The notes: generated by a model from the sequence alone, not told the origin. A DNA stretch of 64,000 nt from Micractinium sp. NFX-FRZ (GCA_029339195.1 JAPTJF010000078.1:1-64000); one strand, 5' to 3'. Positions 34,585 to 46,605 are shown, counted from the stretch's first letter. A program made the numbers and translations.

Positions 34585-37500
34585 ATGGCCGCGACGGCCG
34601 GCGACGGCGCCCCACCGGCGGCAGCGCCAGCACCCGCGACTCTCTCGCCGCGCGTGCTCAGCATCCAATCGCACGTGGTGTCTGGCTACGTGGGCAACAA
34701 GGCAAGAGCTTCCGCTACATCGCGCTTGAGGCAGCACGAGCATCCAGCTCCGCTGCCCCCCGCCCCTGACCGCCTCGCTAGCACTGCCGCTGCCTCAAAC
34801 CATGCTTGCATGCCCCGCCGCTGCTTTCCACCACCCCACCCTGCCCCTCCTCTGTACTTCCCGGCCACGGCGTCTCCTCCCTGCAGTGCGCCGTGTTCCC
34901 ACTTCAGCTGCTCGGCTTTGATGTGGACCCAATCAACAGCGTGCAGGTGGGGCAACACCGCCTTCAATCAGCGGTGCCATGAGTCAGTAGTCGCAAGTCA
35001 CTTGGGCCAGCAGAGTTGGTGCTTTAGTGAGCATTGGAGCATTTGGCGAAGTTCTGCAGAGCAGCAACATTGACCGGTCTTGTCGGGAAGGACCGAAAGC
35101 ACCCCAGCTTCCTGCCACCACAAGCGCCTCTGCGCCTGACGCATGGGCCGCCCACGCGCCTCACTCCCCCGCCCACCCCTGCCTGCTCCCACCCCACCCC
35201 GCCCCGCAGTTTAGCAACCACACCGGCTTCCCCACCTGGAATGGGGAGATCATGAACGGCGAGCAGCTGTGGCGGCTGATCGAAGGGCTGGAGGCCAACG
35301 GGCTGTGCCGCCAGTACACACACCTGCTCACAGGTAGGGCGGCTGGGAGGTGGGGGTGGCAAGGGTTTGGTGGTGGTGCTGATTCGAGGGGCTGGGGAAC
35401 AAGGGAATGTGCCTCCAGCACGCGTGCCAGCTCAGCGCACATGTGTACTGCTCATAGGCCCACCCCCCTGCTGCAGTGCCCCCCGCATTCCCCACACCTT
35501 GCCCTGCCACCCATGCCCCCCGCAGGCTACATTGGGTCGCTGTCTCTCCTGCAGACGATTGTGCGGGTGGCAGAGAAGCTGCGGCAGTACAACCCCGACC
35601 TGGTGTACGGTGAGCGGGCGGTACCATCAACGATGTGGTGAGGTGTGTGATCAGGAATGGCGCAGGCAGGAGCACCCGGGGAGGGCTGGGCGTGTAGGGT
35701 GACGAGCCAACTTGCCGGGCGCGTGCAGGCACGCTGCAGTCCCGCCCTGTCCTGCTCTCGCTTGCCCTCTCCTGGTCGGCAATACCCACCCCTCCTGCGC
35801 TCCTCTGCTCTCTCCTGGCCTCCCCTCTGGTCGGCAACACGCACCCCTCCTGCCCTCCCCTGCCTCCACCCAGTGTGCGATCCGGTCATGGGTGATGACG
35901 GGCGTCTGTATGTGCGCCCCGACATGCCCCCCGCCTTCCGCGACCTCATCACGCCGCTTGCCTCTGTGATGACACCCAACCAGGTGATTTGACCGTGCTT
36001 GATGGATTAACAGTAATATAGCAATCAATGCATACTTGAGTGTTACCAGGTGGTGAGTCAGTGTCCTCCATGGCGCCTCCAACCAACTGGGCTGGCGGAC
36101 GGGCGGGGTTGCTGTTACTCTGATCTCAAGATTTGTGAGCAACCCTTCCGAGTTCATTCCGCGGTGCCGCCTGCGGCCTGACACTGCTGCGGTCTGTGTG
36201 GTTCGCCCCACCCCCCGCAGTTTGAGGCGGAGCAGCTGACGGGGCGCCAGATCAGCAGCGAGGGCGATGCGCTGGCGGCCTGTGCCGCGCTGCATGCACG
36301 CGGGCCGCACACAGTGGTGAGGCGGGAGGGCAGTGGGGTTGGAGTTTTGGGGTGTGTTGGGGGGAGGGGGATGGTTGGGGGTGATTCGGGATCAAGGGCA
36401 GGGCATGGGGATGTGGGGAATGGATGGGCCCTTCTGGCTATGACGGCGGCCCTGTCACGTATGTCTGGGTGAGCGCCGGCGGCGGCCCAGCAGCCATGGG
36501 GTGGCACAGTACAGGGGCAGGGGCGGCTGTGCATTTGAAGTTGCCTTCCCGCCCCGCCTGCTCTCTGGGGCTGTCAACCCCATGCCCGCCTACCCAGCAC
36601 TTGCTCGCGTGCCTGCCTGCCTGCCCTAACCCTTCCCTGTCTGCGTGCCTCTCTGCTCACCGTTCCACTGTGCCCGCCTGCCTGCCACCCCTCTCCACCA
36701 GCCTCACACCCCTGCCTGCCTCCCTGGCCCCTGCCTTCCGCCCCCCCACCCCCCACCCGCATCACACCCCCTCGCCAGGTCATCACGAGCTCGGAGCTGC
36801 CGGGGTGGGAGGACTACGTGACCGTGCTTGCCAGCACCACGCAGCCGCAGCTGGCGGGCGGGGCGCAGCAGCTGCGCCTGCGCGTGCCACGTGTGCACGC
36901 TTACTTCACTGGGACAGGTGCGCGCGCCAGATGGGCAAAGAGCCCGGCAGATGTCCAGATGGGCTGGGGCGTGAGCAGGTCTGCTGTGATGTTACAGGTG
37001 TGTGTGTGTGTGGGGGAGGGGGGGGCTGCAAGGAGGCACGCAGGAATTTCGGCTTCACGGGGCGCACTGAGAACAGCGGGAATCAAGAGAGAGTAGGAGC
37101 GAGGCGCGAGGAAGGCGTGGGCACGACGCTGGGAATGGAGATCAGGGCTTGCTTGTGTCTGGGGTGTGACGGGTCACCTGCAGGCACAGCGTGGCACAGC
37201 GTGCTGCCTCTTTGCCCCTACCACCACCTCCACGCCCCACCTCCTGCACTCGGACAAACGCTGCTCAATCCCCCTGCCGCCTGCATTCACTCACACACCT
37301 TCCCGCCCATTCCCGCCCTGGCACTGGCATTCGTGGTAGCAGGGGATCTGTTTGCGGCGCTGCTGCTGGGCTGGATGCACCGCCACCCTGGGGACTTGAA
37401 GACCGCACTGGAGCGGGCAGTGGGGGGCCTGCAAGTGAGTGAGGGAAAGTGGGTGGGTGGGGCTTGCCCCGCAGGCAGCGGCAGGGACTGCTGAGCAACA

Positions 37501-37848
37501 CAGGCTGTGGAAACAACCTGTGCCTTCAACAACCTGTGCCACAGGGCTCTGCTCTCATGGTGCGGGGTAGGGCGGGCGGCTGTGGGGAAGTTGATGTTGA
37601 GCTTAATGTGGCTGCCTGGACTGGACACACCCGGACCCGCCCTTCCTGCTTGCCGGCCACCTCTCCTGCTGCAGGCCGTGCTCAAAGACACGGTGCAGCG
37701 GTGCGGGGATGCGGCCACCGCCAGCGAGCGCACGGCGGCGGTGAGTGCGGCACGAGAGCTGCGGTTGATTCAGAACCAGCATGCCATCCAGGAGCCGCCG
37801 CAGACCTATGTTGCAGAGGCGGTGATGGTGGGGACGGCGGCGCCATAG
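34585..37848 (+). CDS. PDXK: Pyridoxal kinase
   Basis: Predicted 331-residue ribokinase-superfamily enzyme that makes pyridoxal 5'-phosphate from pyridoxal and ATP (plant SOS4 family). Exons: 34585-34701, 34887-34946, 35210-35333, 35526-35609, 35874-35983, 36221-36316, 36779-36917, 37343-37434, 37675-37848. Motifs: [17 protein letters not shown] at the N-terminus, [26 protein letters not shown] across exons 2-3, [32 protein letters not shown], and [15 protein letters not shown], which includes the catalytic Asp of the GTGD anion hole. Intron 1 begins GC (AAG/GCAAGA), and only that end gives the family-like GYVGNK-CAVFPLQ join. Start is the ATG that gives the usual family length. An upstream in-frame extension rich in Arg and Ser could encode a transit peptide. 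Confidence 0.9.
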
Positions 37849-38412
37849 CCCTGGTGCCCGGCATTTGCGTGAGCTTTGGTGCCTTTGTTTCCATAGAAGT
37901 ACATTGTGATTGGTTTGAAACCAGTGAGTGCAGGCGCCACCTCCAGGGCAGTCTGGGGCAACCTGGCCCAGTTGGTGGTCTGCGGCACCTGTTCAACAGG
38001 TGGGCTGCCGGCGGCATGCGGGGCCGCTGGCAGGGCAGCAGTGCCGCCGCTCTTCGGTTTTCCCCCGCCGTGCTACGCCGTTGTTATCCTACACGACGGT
38101 GACGGTGCATAAGCAGCTAAAGGAGAGCGTGCAGGCCTGAAGTGCGGCCTCGGCGGGTTTCTGCTGGGGGCGCCCGCACGTGGGTGGCCTGCCCGGTGGA
38201 CCTCCCTGGAGGTCACTTGCATCTCACGTGCAATGCCCGACAAGAGGGTGTCTTGTCAGCTAGCGCTTCACAATACACATCTCGCCAAAATTCTTCCGGC
38301 ACACTGCATTTTGGGCTTGCCGGCCACGCCCCCAGCTCGGCCACAGGAACAAGATTGCACATTGTTCAAAGCTCCGAAAGCCTTTTGAAATTGGGCAGGA
38401 CGGCGCGTGAAG
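37849..38412. other. Intergenic region between pyridoxal kinase and ammonium transporter
   Basis: Contains ACGGTGCATAAGC at 38102-38114, identical over 13 bases to a sequence behind the selenocysteine lyase gene and a candidate 3'-end element. The region from about 38260 to 38400 is less GC-rich and probably the transporter leader. No gene seen. Confidence 0.4.
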
Positions 38413-41400
38413 ATGGAGGGCCTGCAAATAGAGCTGGCCCGGTTGAACGCGTCGCTGGCTTCGCTGGAGCAGAATGTGTCGGGCTTGACGTTGAACGATT
38501 TGCCCGGGGCGGCGGATGTAAACACAGGTGCGGCGGCAGCGCGATGCATGGTGCTAGGGGCTGCCGCCGCCGCCGCTGCCGCCAGCCAGCTCACAAGCCT
38601 TGCCATTTTGCCGCGCCCTCTGCCTCCTTCTGCAGGCTACACCCTGCTCAGCGGCTACCTGGTGCGTTCTGCACGCGGCACACTGCCCCGCCTGCCTGCC
38701 ATGTCCTGCCTGCCGCCTCATGCCTGGCATCTCTCTCAGCGATTGCTGCCCACTGCTGCATGGATGGCCTGCTCCACAGCCGCCGCTCTGATGAGCTGCC
38801 ACGCATCTGGCGTGAAGCACGCATCCGTACCACTGGCTCTGCCAGGCTTGTCACTGGCAAGCAATCAATGCAAGTAACCAGCCACTGCACCCACCTGTGT
38901 GCTGCTTGATCCCCAGGTGTTCTTCATGCAAGCCGGGTTTGCCATGCTGTCTGCCGGCTCAGTGCGCGCCAAGAACGCCAAAAACATCATCCTGCTCAAC
39001 CTCCTGGACGCCTGCTTCGGCTGCCTGGCATGGTAGGCGGGCCTTGCACGCGCCAGCAAGGGGCGGGGTGTGCAGGGGCGTAAAGAAGCAGCGCCGCTGC
39101 ATCGGCTTGCAGCGCAGCATTGGGAATGCATGCCGGGGGAGGAGCAGCGGCAGCGCCCCATCCACCCCACCCATGCTCCCACCCGCTCCTTCCTCCCGCC
39201 TCCCCGCACCACTGCTCGTTTTGGGCACGCCAACGGCAGAGATGCTCCATTTGGCCACCCCGCTAGGCTGGAAGGCAGCTCCCAGCACCTCACCTGTGCC
39301 CCCTGCAAACATGTCTGGTGATCTCTCAGTATCATCCTGCGCCCTGCCCTGCAGGTACGCCACCGGCTGGGCCTTTGCCTTTGGTGACCCGGACAGGCTG
39401 GAGGACGGCTCGTACGCCTGGCAGGGCAGCCCCTTCATCGGGCACCGAAACTTCTTCCAGGCGGGCCTGGACCGCACAAGCTATGCCATCTGGTTCTTCC
39501 AGGCATGCTGGTGCTGGCGGGTGTTGTCGAGGTGGCAGGTGTTTCTGGGGCGGCGCCGCTGCTGAGGCCACTGGGGCTCAGCTGGAATGCACCAGCTGTG
39601 CCATGTGGTCTCTTCAACCAGCGTGTGTGTCCCTCCCGCTAGGCGGCAGCCTTCATGCGGCAGTGTGTGGCGGCTGCTTTGAGAAGCAGCGGAAGATGAT
39701 GCTGGCTGAGGTGGCACGCTGCTGAGGTGGCACGCTGCTGAGGTGGCACGGTCCCGCGGAGGCGGTGCTGCGGAAGGGGCAAACATTGGACAGCTGCCCT
39801 GGGCTGGCAGGCTGCGCACCTGCGCGCCCATGTGGGCCGGCCTGGCTGGCAGCCTCCCTCCTCCCTGGGGGTGTGTTTAGGGACAGGGAAACCTGCAGCT
39901 GCCCTCACGGCCTCCCCGTCTCCCTGGCTTGCTGGCTGCCTGCAGTTCACATTTGCTGCCACCAGCGCAACCATTGTGTCGGGCGCCGTGGCGGAGCGCT
40001 GCAAGTTTGAGTGCTACGTGAGCAGCGGGCAAACTTCTGCTGCCGCTGCTGGGGCCGCTGCTGCTGCTGCCGCTGCTGGGGCCGCTGCTGCTGCTGCCGC
40101 TGCTGGGGCCTTCCGCTGCTGCTGGTGCAGCCTGCGAGGAGTGCTGCTTGATGTGGCAGCAACCTGTTCTTTGTGCGTAAGGTTTTCTGTTAGGCCAGAC
40201 AAACTGGATTCTGAGATGAGGCTAGCCAAACTGGCAGCGAACCGAGGGGGGGGAGGGGAGAGTTTCGTTCGTTGGCCTTTTTCGTTGCTGGCTGTGGGAC
40301 AGCTCCGAAGCCCTCTTCTGTGCCGATGCATCATGCTGGGCCATGTACAGAGGGTTGCACGCGTCGCACACTATTTGGATGGGGAAGCGCGGCAGATTGA
40401 ATGACCCGCACGGGCTGACGCTGCAAGTGCTGGGGTGCCCCCCGCTCTCCCGCCTCCATGAGGGGCAATCAATGCTACTTGTCCGCATCACTTGTTCTCC
40501 CTTGCCAAGTGCACGGTTGTGGGAATGCACGGTTTCACAGATGACAAGACTTCCCAAAGGGCCGCAAAGCCCCGAGGAAAGACATGTATGCCACGTGGCA
40601 TGCCGTGGAGGCGCAGGGGCAGCTCCAGGGTGAAAACTACACAGTAAACACCTCAATTTCAGTCGATTTTTCAACAGCCTTCTCGCACCGGCCGACCTGG
40701 AGGCTCCCTGATGGCGCTGCCGCCCCTTTTCTGTGCCTTTTTGTCATTTCCTGGTACACAACGAACGAACCCCAGGGGGAGCCGATTCCGAGGGGGGGGG
40801 GTTAGCCTCATCTCAGAATCCAGTTTGTCTGGCCTTACCAATAAAGCCGCACATCTGTGTGCCCCCCAGGCTGGCAGGGATGAGCACATGTTGACCCTCC
40901 GACAACGACACCAAGCCCAGTACTCTGTGCCTCCCCCTCCCTGCAGGTGTTTTTACAACACTCGTCCTGGCGTTTCTTTGTTTGTCTCGGCCCTCTGCAG
41001 GTGCCTTCCAACCGCACCCTAGTGTCCTGCCTTCCCCCCTCTGCCTGCAGGTGTTTTACAACCTCATCCTTGTGTCATTTGTGTACCCTGTGGTGGCCCA
41101 CTGGGTGTGGTCCCCCTGGGGCTGGATGAGCGCGTGGCGCACCCCGGAAACCGCCTCCTCCGGCTACGTCCTCCTGTTCAACTCGGGGGTGTACGACTTT
41201 GCGGGGGATGGGCCCGTGCACATGGTGAGCAGCAGAGGCTGTGGTGGTGTGGACTGAACAGGGGGGGCTGTTTGGTTGTTAGGGGGCGCAGGAGGAGCGG
41301 GGGAGGGGCCCGTGCACATGGTGAGCAGCAGGGGGAGAGCCGCGAGGGGTGGTCGAGGTGTGGACTGGACAGGGGGGGCTGCGTGGTTGTTGGGGGGCTA

Positions 41401-44400
41401 CAGCGCATGGGCAGCGGGCGATGGGCCCGTGCACATGGTGAGCAGCAGGGGCTGAGCCGCTAGGGGTGGTCGAGGTGTGGACTGAACAGGGGGGGCTGTT
41501 TGGTTGTTGGGGGACAGCCTATAGCGCATGGGGAGCGGGGGATGGGCCTGTGCACATGGCGAGCAGCAGAGATAAGAGGGGTTGGTTTGGTTTGTGGTGC
41601 TATCTATGCTGCGCACGGGGAGCGGGGGTCTTGAGGGCTGGCTGGAGGTGAGGGGGCAGGGGGGAGGGAAGCGGGCAGGCATGCCTCCCCCACTGCACCG
41701 GCACCACCCGCCCTGCCTCGCCTGCAGGCCGGCGGCGGTGCCTCTCTGTTGGATGCCTCAGAAAGCACACACCACTCGGAAGAGCAGCTTTCTAAGGAGT
41801 AATGACCCAGAATCTATCCATCTCATTCATGCTCTGCAGGTGGGCGGGTTTGCCTCGCTTGTGGCGGCCGGGGTGCTGGGCCCCCGCATCGGCCGGTTCG
41901 ACGCCGCCGGCGACCCAGTTGACATGCCCGGCCACAACGCCTCCCTCACCCTGCTGGGAGTGTTCCTCCTCTGGTTCGGCTGGTACGGTGAGCGGGGTGG
42001 GCGGAGGCACGGGGGGCGTGAGTGTGTGCATGACTAGGTGCGCGGATGTGTGACTATTGTGCATGTGTGTGGGTGGTCTGGGTGCGGGTGCCAGGTGCAG
42101 CCGTGGTGCAGCTAAGGAAACATTGCCGTTGCCCCCTTAGTCCCCACCTCATAGCCTACCTAGCCCCCGGCTGGCCCCACCCGTTTACACACACGCGCCA
42201 CCTCACCCCGCTTCTGCCTCGTGCCCCGCACCCGTGTGCAGGGTTCAACCCCGGCAGCACCACAGCCATCCTGGGCGCCTGGCCCGGCTACTCCTCCATC
42301 TCAGCAGCCATCGCGGGTGCGCAGCATGACGGCGGCACTTGTCTGACACCCATGCAGCGTGCTCTGCTGACAGCGGTGCTGGCGCCCTGCACTGCTGCCC
42401 GCTGGCCCCCTGCCCCAAGCTGTGGCCTTCAGCCCTCCTGGCACTTTCCGTACCCTTCTCCCCGCGCATTACCTGCCCCACATGCCCCACTGCCCCACTT
42501 GTCTTCACCCTGCAGTGAACACCACCATCAGTGCAGCCTCCGCCACCCTCTCCACCCTCTTCATCTCCATGCTGCACCAATACATGAGCCTGGGAGTGGT
42601 GGTGTGGGATCTCATCATCGCAGGTGCGTGCACAAGTCCGGGGTGGGGGCGCTGTGCTGTGCTGTGCTGTGCTGTTCTGTTCTGTGCTGTGCTGTGCTGT
42701 GCTGTGCTGTGCTGTGCTGTGCTGTGCTGTGCTGTGGGACCTCATCATCCCAGGTGCGCGCACAAGGCGGGGTGCTGTGCTGTGCTGTGGCCTGGTTTGC
42801 TGGCGGGACTGCTGGCCGTCACCGGCGATTCTGCCACCTCTCTTTCAGGAACACACCACACCCCTCTCTGCCATAAAAGGTGTGCTGACAATGGCGTGCT
42901 GGCGGGGCTGGTGTGCCACCTCCCCATCAAGAACACACACTGTTGCTGACCCTGTTTTGCATGGCAACGTGTCGCAGGCAACGGCGCGCTGGCGGGGCTG
43001 GTGTGCCACCTCTCTATCAAGCATGCACTCTGCGCTAATCCGGTTTTTGCATTCCAAACAATGTGCCGCAGGCAACGGCGCGCTGGCGGGGCTGGTGGCC
43101 ATCACCGGCGGCTGCGCGTTTGTGCACACCTGGGCTGCCATGCTGATTGGATTCATTGCGGGGCTGGTGTACTACGCCACCTCCAAGCTCATCCTGCACC
43201 GCCTGCGGGTGAGGGGGCTTCTTCCTGTTGAATGCACTTTGTGCTGCTCGTGTGGGCAGCCGGCCGGGCACTGGGGCTTTGCCCTGCACCGCCTGCGGGT
43301 GACAATTTGTATTTGTGTCCATGAGGGTGGTGTGTGGTGTCATGTCAGTGAGTCCGCGGTCTCCAAGGGTATCCTGCTCTGAATGAGGATGAGTGCATCA
43401 GATTATCTTTCCTTCTCCATCATGCTTTCATGTTTCCCTCAGCGGCCAGCGGGCCGGCCATGGATATGCTCACACTGCGCCGCCAGCATGTGCCGGTTTT
43501 GTGTGAGCACCGACGGGGGCAGGGGGTGGAGGGCGGGCACGACGGCACGGCCGCGTCCCACCGGGCCCCCCATCCCCTTACACGCCGTCACCCCATACAC
43601 ACCACCCGCCCATCCTCACACCATGTGGCTACAGTACCCCCAATCAGCTGCTTTTTAACCACCACCACCCCACCACCACCCCACCACAGATTGACGACCC
43701 CCTGGACGCCATTGCGGTGCACGCGGGCGGCGCGGTGTGGGGCATGCTGGGCTGCGCCGCCTTTGCCGCCCCCAACATGGTGGAGGACTGGTTTGGGCCC
43801 TACCCGGGGGCAGTGCTGGTGAATGGAGTGTACTCGCAGGTGGGACGAAAGGGTTGGGCGAAGGGGCTGTGCCATGGATGGCTTGGGCAGGCGGCGGTGG
43901 GCGGAAGAGGAGTGCAGGGTTCTCGCCTGCCTGCCTGCTTGCGCCCGACCTACCGACCTGTCGAGAGTGCAAGTTGCGGGGACACTCGCTCCCCTCCCAT
44001 CCCTCCCGCCCCCCTGCTCACCCTCCTCCCCCTCCTCACCCTCCCCTCCTCTCCCCTCCCACCTTCACCCCAAGCAGCACCGCGAGTACGGCCTCCTCCC
44101 CCTCCTCACCCTCCCCTTGCCTCCCCTCCCACCTGACCCTGACCCTGTGCAGCACTGCGAGTACGGCCTCCCCCTCCCCCCTTTTCACCCTTCCCTTGCC
44201 TCCCTTCTCACCTTGACCTGACCCCATGCAGCACCGCGAGTATGGATTCATCATGGGCGGCTCGGGCGCCCTGCTGGCGGCACACCTGGTCTACATCCTT
44301 GTCATTGCCGCCTGGGTGATTGGCATCATGACCCCGTTCTTTGTGCTGCTGCGCCGGATGGGCCTCATGCGCGTGTCCGCGGGTGCGTGGGTTGTGGGGG

Positions 44401-45560
44401 GCAGGTCGGAGGGTGGGAGGGCGGTGGAGGGGGGAGCATGGTAGCGCTGTCCTGCGGCCCTCCAATTGGACCCTCCGCTGCCCTGCTGCCCTGCTCGTGC
44501 TCCTCGCACCCATTTCTCCACACTCCATCCCACTCCCCCATCCCACCCTCAGCTTTGGAGTCCATGGCCCTGCACACCATCTGCCATGCCTTGCCCCCGT
44601 CAGGACCCCCTCCGCGCCCCCTTCTGTCCCGTGATTGCTCGCCCCCCTCATTGCCCCCTCGCACTGCCCCCTGGCTGCCTCCACACACTGCCCCCTCATT
44701 GCCTGCCTGCCTGCCTGCCCTTCCTGCCGCTGACCTCTCCACAGATGTGGAGGTCATGGGCCTGGACATCAGCTACCACGGCGGCAGCAGCTACCCGCAC
44801 GAGCGCTCCCAGCCGGGGTCAACCGGATCCCTGCGCCTGGGCAGCGACGCGGTGAGTTGGGGGGGAGGAGCGCGGGATGTGTGCCGCAGGTGGAGCGTGG
44901 CAGAGGGGGCGCAGGGCAGCAGGGGGGAGGGGTGTCCATTGCTGCCTGCCGCACACCCTCTGCTGTACGGACGCCGCAACCAGTGGTCCCGAGCAGTGAC
45001 GCGGCCGGCCCATCAACAACGCTGCCTCTCTGCTGTCCTTCCCTCCCTCTTGCCCCCTGCAGTACATGACCCGCGACCAAGTCGAGCGGCTGCTGGAGCA
45101 GACAGTGATGGGTCTGGAGAAGCGGCTGGCTGCAGCACAGGCGGACGCCGCCGCGCCGCCCGCAGTGGGGCTCGCGGCCGTGGCTGTGGGCCCCAACGGC
45201 GGCGCCTCGCGGGCGCAGCAGGGGGCGCAGCAGGGAGCACAACAGGCACAGCAGGGGCAGCGGCAGCAGCAGGTTGTGAAGAGCCTGAAGCCCCTGCTTG
45301 AGGGCCAGGCGCTCCCAGAGGGAAATGGGGCTGCTGCTGCCCAGGACAGCTCGTCCCCGCCGCCGGCGACCTCAGCAGGGGGCAGCATGCACGGCGGCGC
45401 CGGCGCCGGCACCGGCATGCCGCGTATCCGCAGCCTGAGCCAGATGCAGCAGCACATGACCCGTGCCTACTACACTTCTGGGGGCGGCTCCGGGGAGGAG
45501 AGCAACGAGGGCACGCGGCACTCGCATGTGTCCTGGGCTGACGAGGCTGGCAAGGCGTGA
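38413..45560 (+). CDS. AMT1: Ammonium transporter, AMT1 type
   Basis: Predicted 674-residue membrane transporter. Exons: 38413-38527, 38636-38661, 38917-39032, 39355-39502, 39946-40017, 41051-41224, 41840-41987, 42242-42316, 42516-42623, 43072-43208, 43690-43839, 44232-44382, 44745-44851, 45063-45560. Family blocks: [81 protein letters not shown] (first pore His region), [28 protein letters not shown], and [20 protein letters not shown] (second pore His region). About 11 membrane segments are expected. The last exon encodes a roughly 165-residue hydrophilic tail rich in Gln and Ala, longer than in most AMT proteins; the regulatory [13 protein letters not shown] motif precedes it ([13 protein letters not shown]). 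Intron 4 has an unusual CAG/GCATGC start. Introns hold a MITE and several copies of exon junctions. Confidence 0.9.
39711..39752 (+). repeat. 17-base tandem repeat in AMT intron 4
   Basis: The unit GCTGAGGTGGCACGCT occurs about two and a half times in a row. Confidence 0.8.
40038..40112 (+). repeat. Tandem repeat of about 27 bases in AMT intron 5
   Basis: Nearly three copies of a unit containing GCTGCTGGGGCCGCTGCTGC begin about 20 bases after the donor of exon 5. Confidence 0.85.
40190..40837. mobile_element. MITE, PIF/Harbinger-like
   Basis: Two 32-base perfect terminal inverted repeats, starting GGCCAGACAAACTGGATTCT, lie at 40193-40224 and 40803-40834. They are flanked on both sides by TTA (40190-40192 and 40835-40837), a 3-base target duplication typical of PIF/Harbinger elements. 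The element is 642 bases and encodes no transposase that I can see. An inner inverted pair (GTTCGTT near 40266, AACGAAC near 40762) and G-runs lie next to the ends. The base composition is less GC-rich than the surroundings. It sits wholly in intron 5 of the ammonium transporter gene. Confidence 0.85.
41211..41569 (+). repeat. Four tandem copies of the AMT exon 6 end with its donor
   Basis: The sequence GGGCCCGTGCACATGGTGAG, i.e. the last codons of exon 6 and the GTGAGC donor, occurs at about 41210, 41306, 41423 and (with changes, donor GCGAGC) 41543. The copies are 96-120 bases apart and share the sequence between them. Only the first is the real exon end; the rest fill intron 6. Confidence 0.9.
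42650..42735 (+). repeat. GCTGT pentanucleotide microsatellite
   Basis: About 17 copies of GCTGT with two GTTCT variants, in AMT intron 9. It is followed by a second copy (42733-42773) of the exon 9 end and donor (originally 42603-42643). Confidence 0.9.
42884..43104 (+). repeat. Three copies of the AMT exon 10 start with acceptor
   Basis: The segment GCAGGCAACGGCGCGCTGGC plus the next bases occurs at 43068 (real exon 10) and at 42975 with an intact AG acceptor, and a degenerate copy lies near 42888. The spacing is about 93 bases. A copy of the exon 10 end with donor (original 43190-43212) also recurs at 43282-43302. Confidence 0.9.
44074..44250 (+). repeat. Three copies of the AMT exon 12 start with acceptor
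   Basis: CAGCACCGCGAGTA is the acceptor and first codons of exon 12 at 44229. Copies at 44074 and 44150 (one base changed) lie in intron 11, each preceded by a pyrimidine tract, at a spacing of about 76-79 bases. Confidence 0.9.
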
Positions 45561-46605
45561 GCTGGCGTGCTGAGCTGGCGTGGCGTGAGCAGCCACAGGC
45601 GGCGGGCTTCCTCATGCAGGTGGAGAGGCGTCCTCATTGCATCTGCCCGTGCGCTCTGCTGAAGCTCCAGCGGACCCAATTCCCAAACCCAACACAGATT
45701 GTTTCTTCCTGCTCCCGATTTGCATTTCATCATGCGTACCCCTTCCCTCCTGCCTCCCTTTTTCCCTGCGCACACATTCTTCAAGCCGGCGGCATTTGCG
45801 GTGACTGCCCTTTGCTCTAACCTTCAAGCCTTCAAGCTGTAAATGTCAGTTTGAGCCTGTTTTGCATGCACATGTGTAAGTTCATGACACATTCTTCGGC
45901 TGCTGGCCAGAAGCTGTGGCAACGAGCTCTGGTAGGCAAGCGCTCTGTGTCAACGGGTGCAGAATGCACACTGGGCAGGATCACAGATTAGCAAGCTAGT
46001 GGTGCCTCTGGTGCCTGCCTTGGACATCCCAGTGGCTGCCCGTGGACTTGAAATGTAGTTGACTGAATGAGTGAGGCCGGCGCGGCAGGCGGCAGACGGC
46101 GGCGCCCAGCTGCCTGCGCCTGCGCTGCACCCGCAGAGCATGGCATGGCATGGAAGCGCTTGGGGCGGCTTTCGAGCAGCTGCGGAATCGAATAAGCTGT
46201 ATCAATTGGGAAAGGAGAGCTAGGGGGTGTCCAGCTGCTGTGGCATGGGGGGGGGGGGGGGGGCGGCATTGCCGTGGCGGCGGCCGCTGCCGTCGCTCAG
46301 GCAGCGACGGCAAACTGCAGGTCTCCCCACAACGCCATTCGCTGACCCGATGTGTTGGGCCGGCGCCGGTGCCATGCCAGTCGCAGCTCAAGCCCAGATG
46401 CGAAGCCTAGGCGAAGCGTGTAGAAGCCTGCGGAGGGCTCTCGAACCCTCTGTGCTGCGTGCTGTGCTGACTGGGCCTCTAGTCCAAAGGAGCTGAAACC
46501 CGTTGCAGATGGCCTACAAGCCACATTTCTCCGCTCCTTCTGCACACACTTGCCTCCTACAAGCCCTGCAACCCCGCCCGAGGCTCCCAGCCACACCGAG
46601 CAACC
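45561..46605. other. Intergenic region between AMT and HSP20 genes
   Basis: Contains two TGTAA signals after the AMT stop (45838-45842 and 45875-45879), then the upstream region of the HSP20 gene with a long run of G at 46246-46262 that could form a G-quadruplex. I looked for heat-shock elements (alternating GAA/TTC at 5-base spacing) and found no convincing array. Confidence 0.45.

Noticed and set aside
42650..42735. CRISPR-like or other spaced repeat array
   Set aside because: It is a simple pentanucleotide microsatellite without unique spacers, in a eukaryotic intron.
46262..46605. Heat-shock elements upstream of the HSP20 gene
   Set aside because: Single TTC and GAA triplets occur, but not in the required 5-base alternating array.
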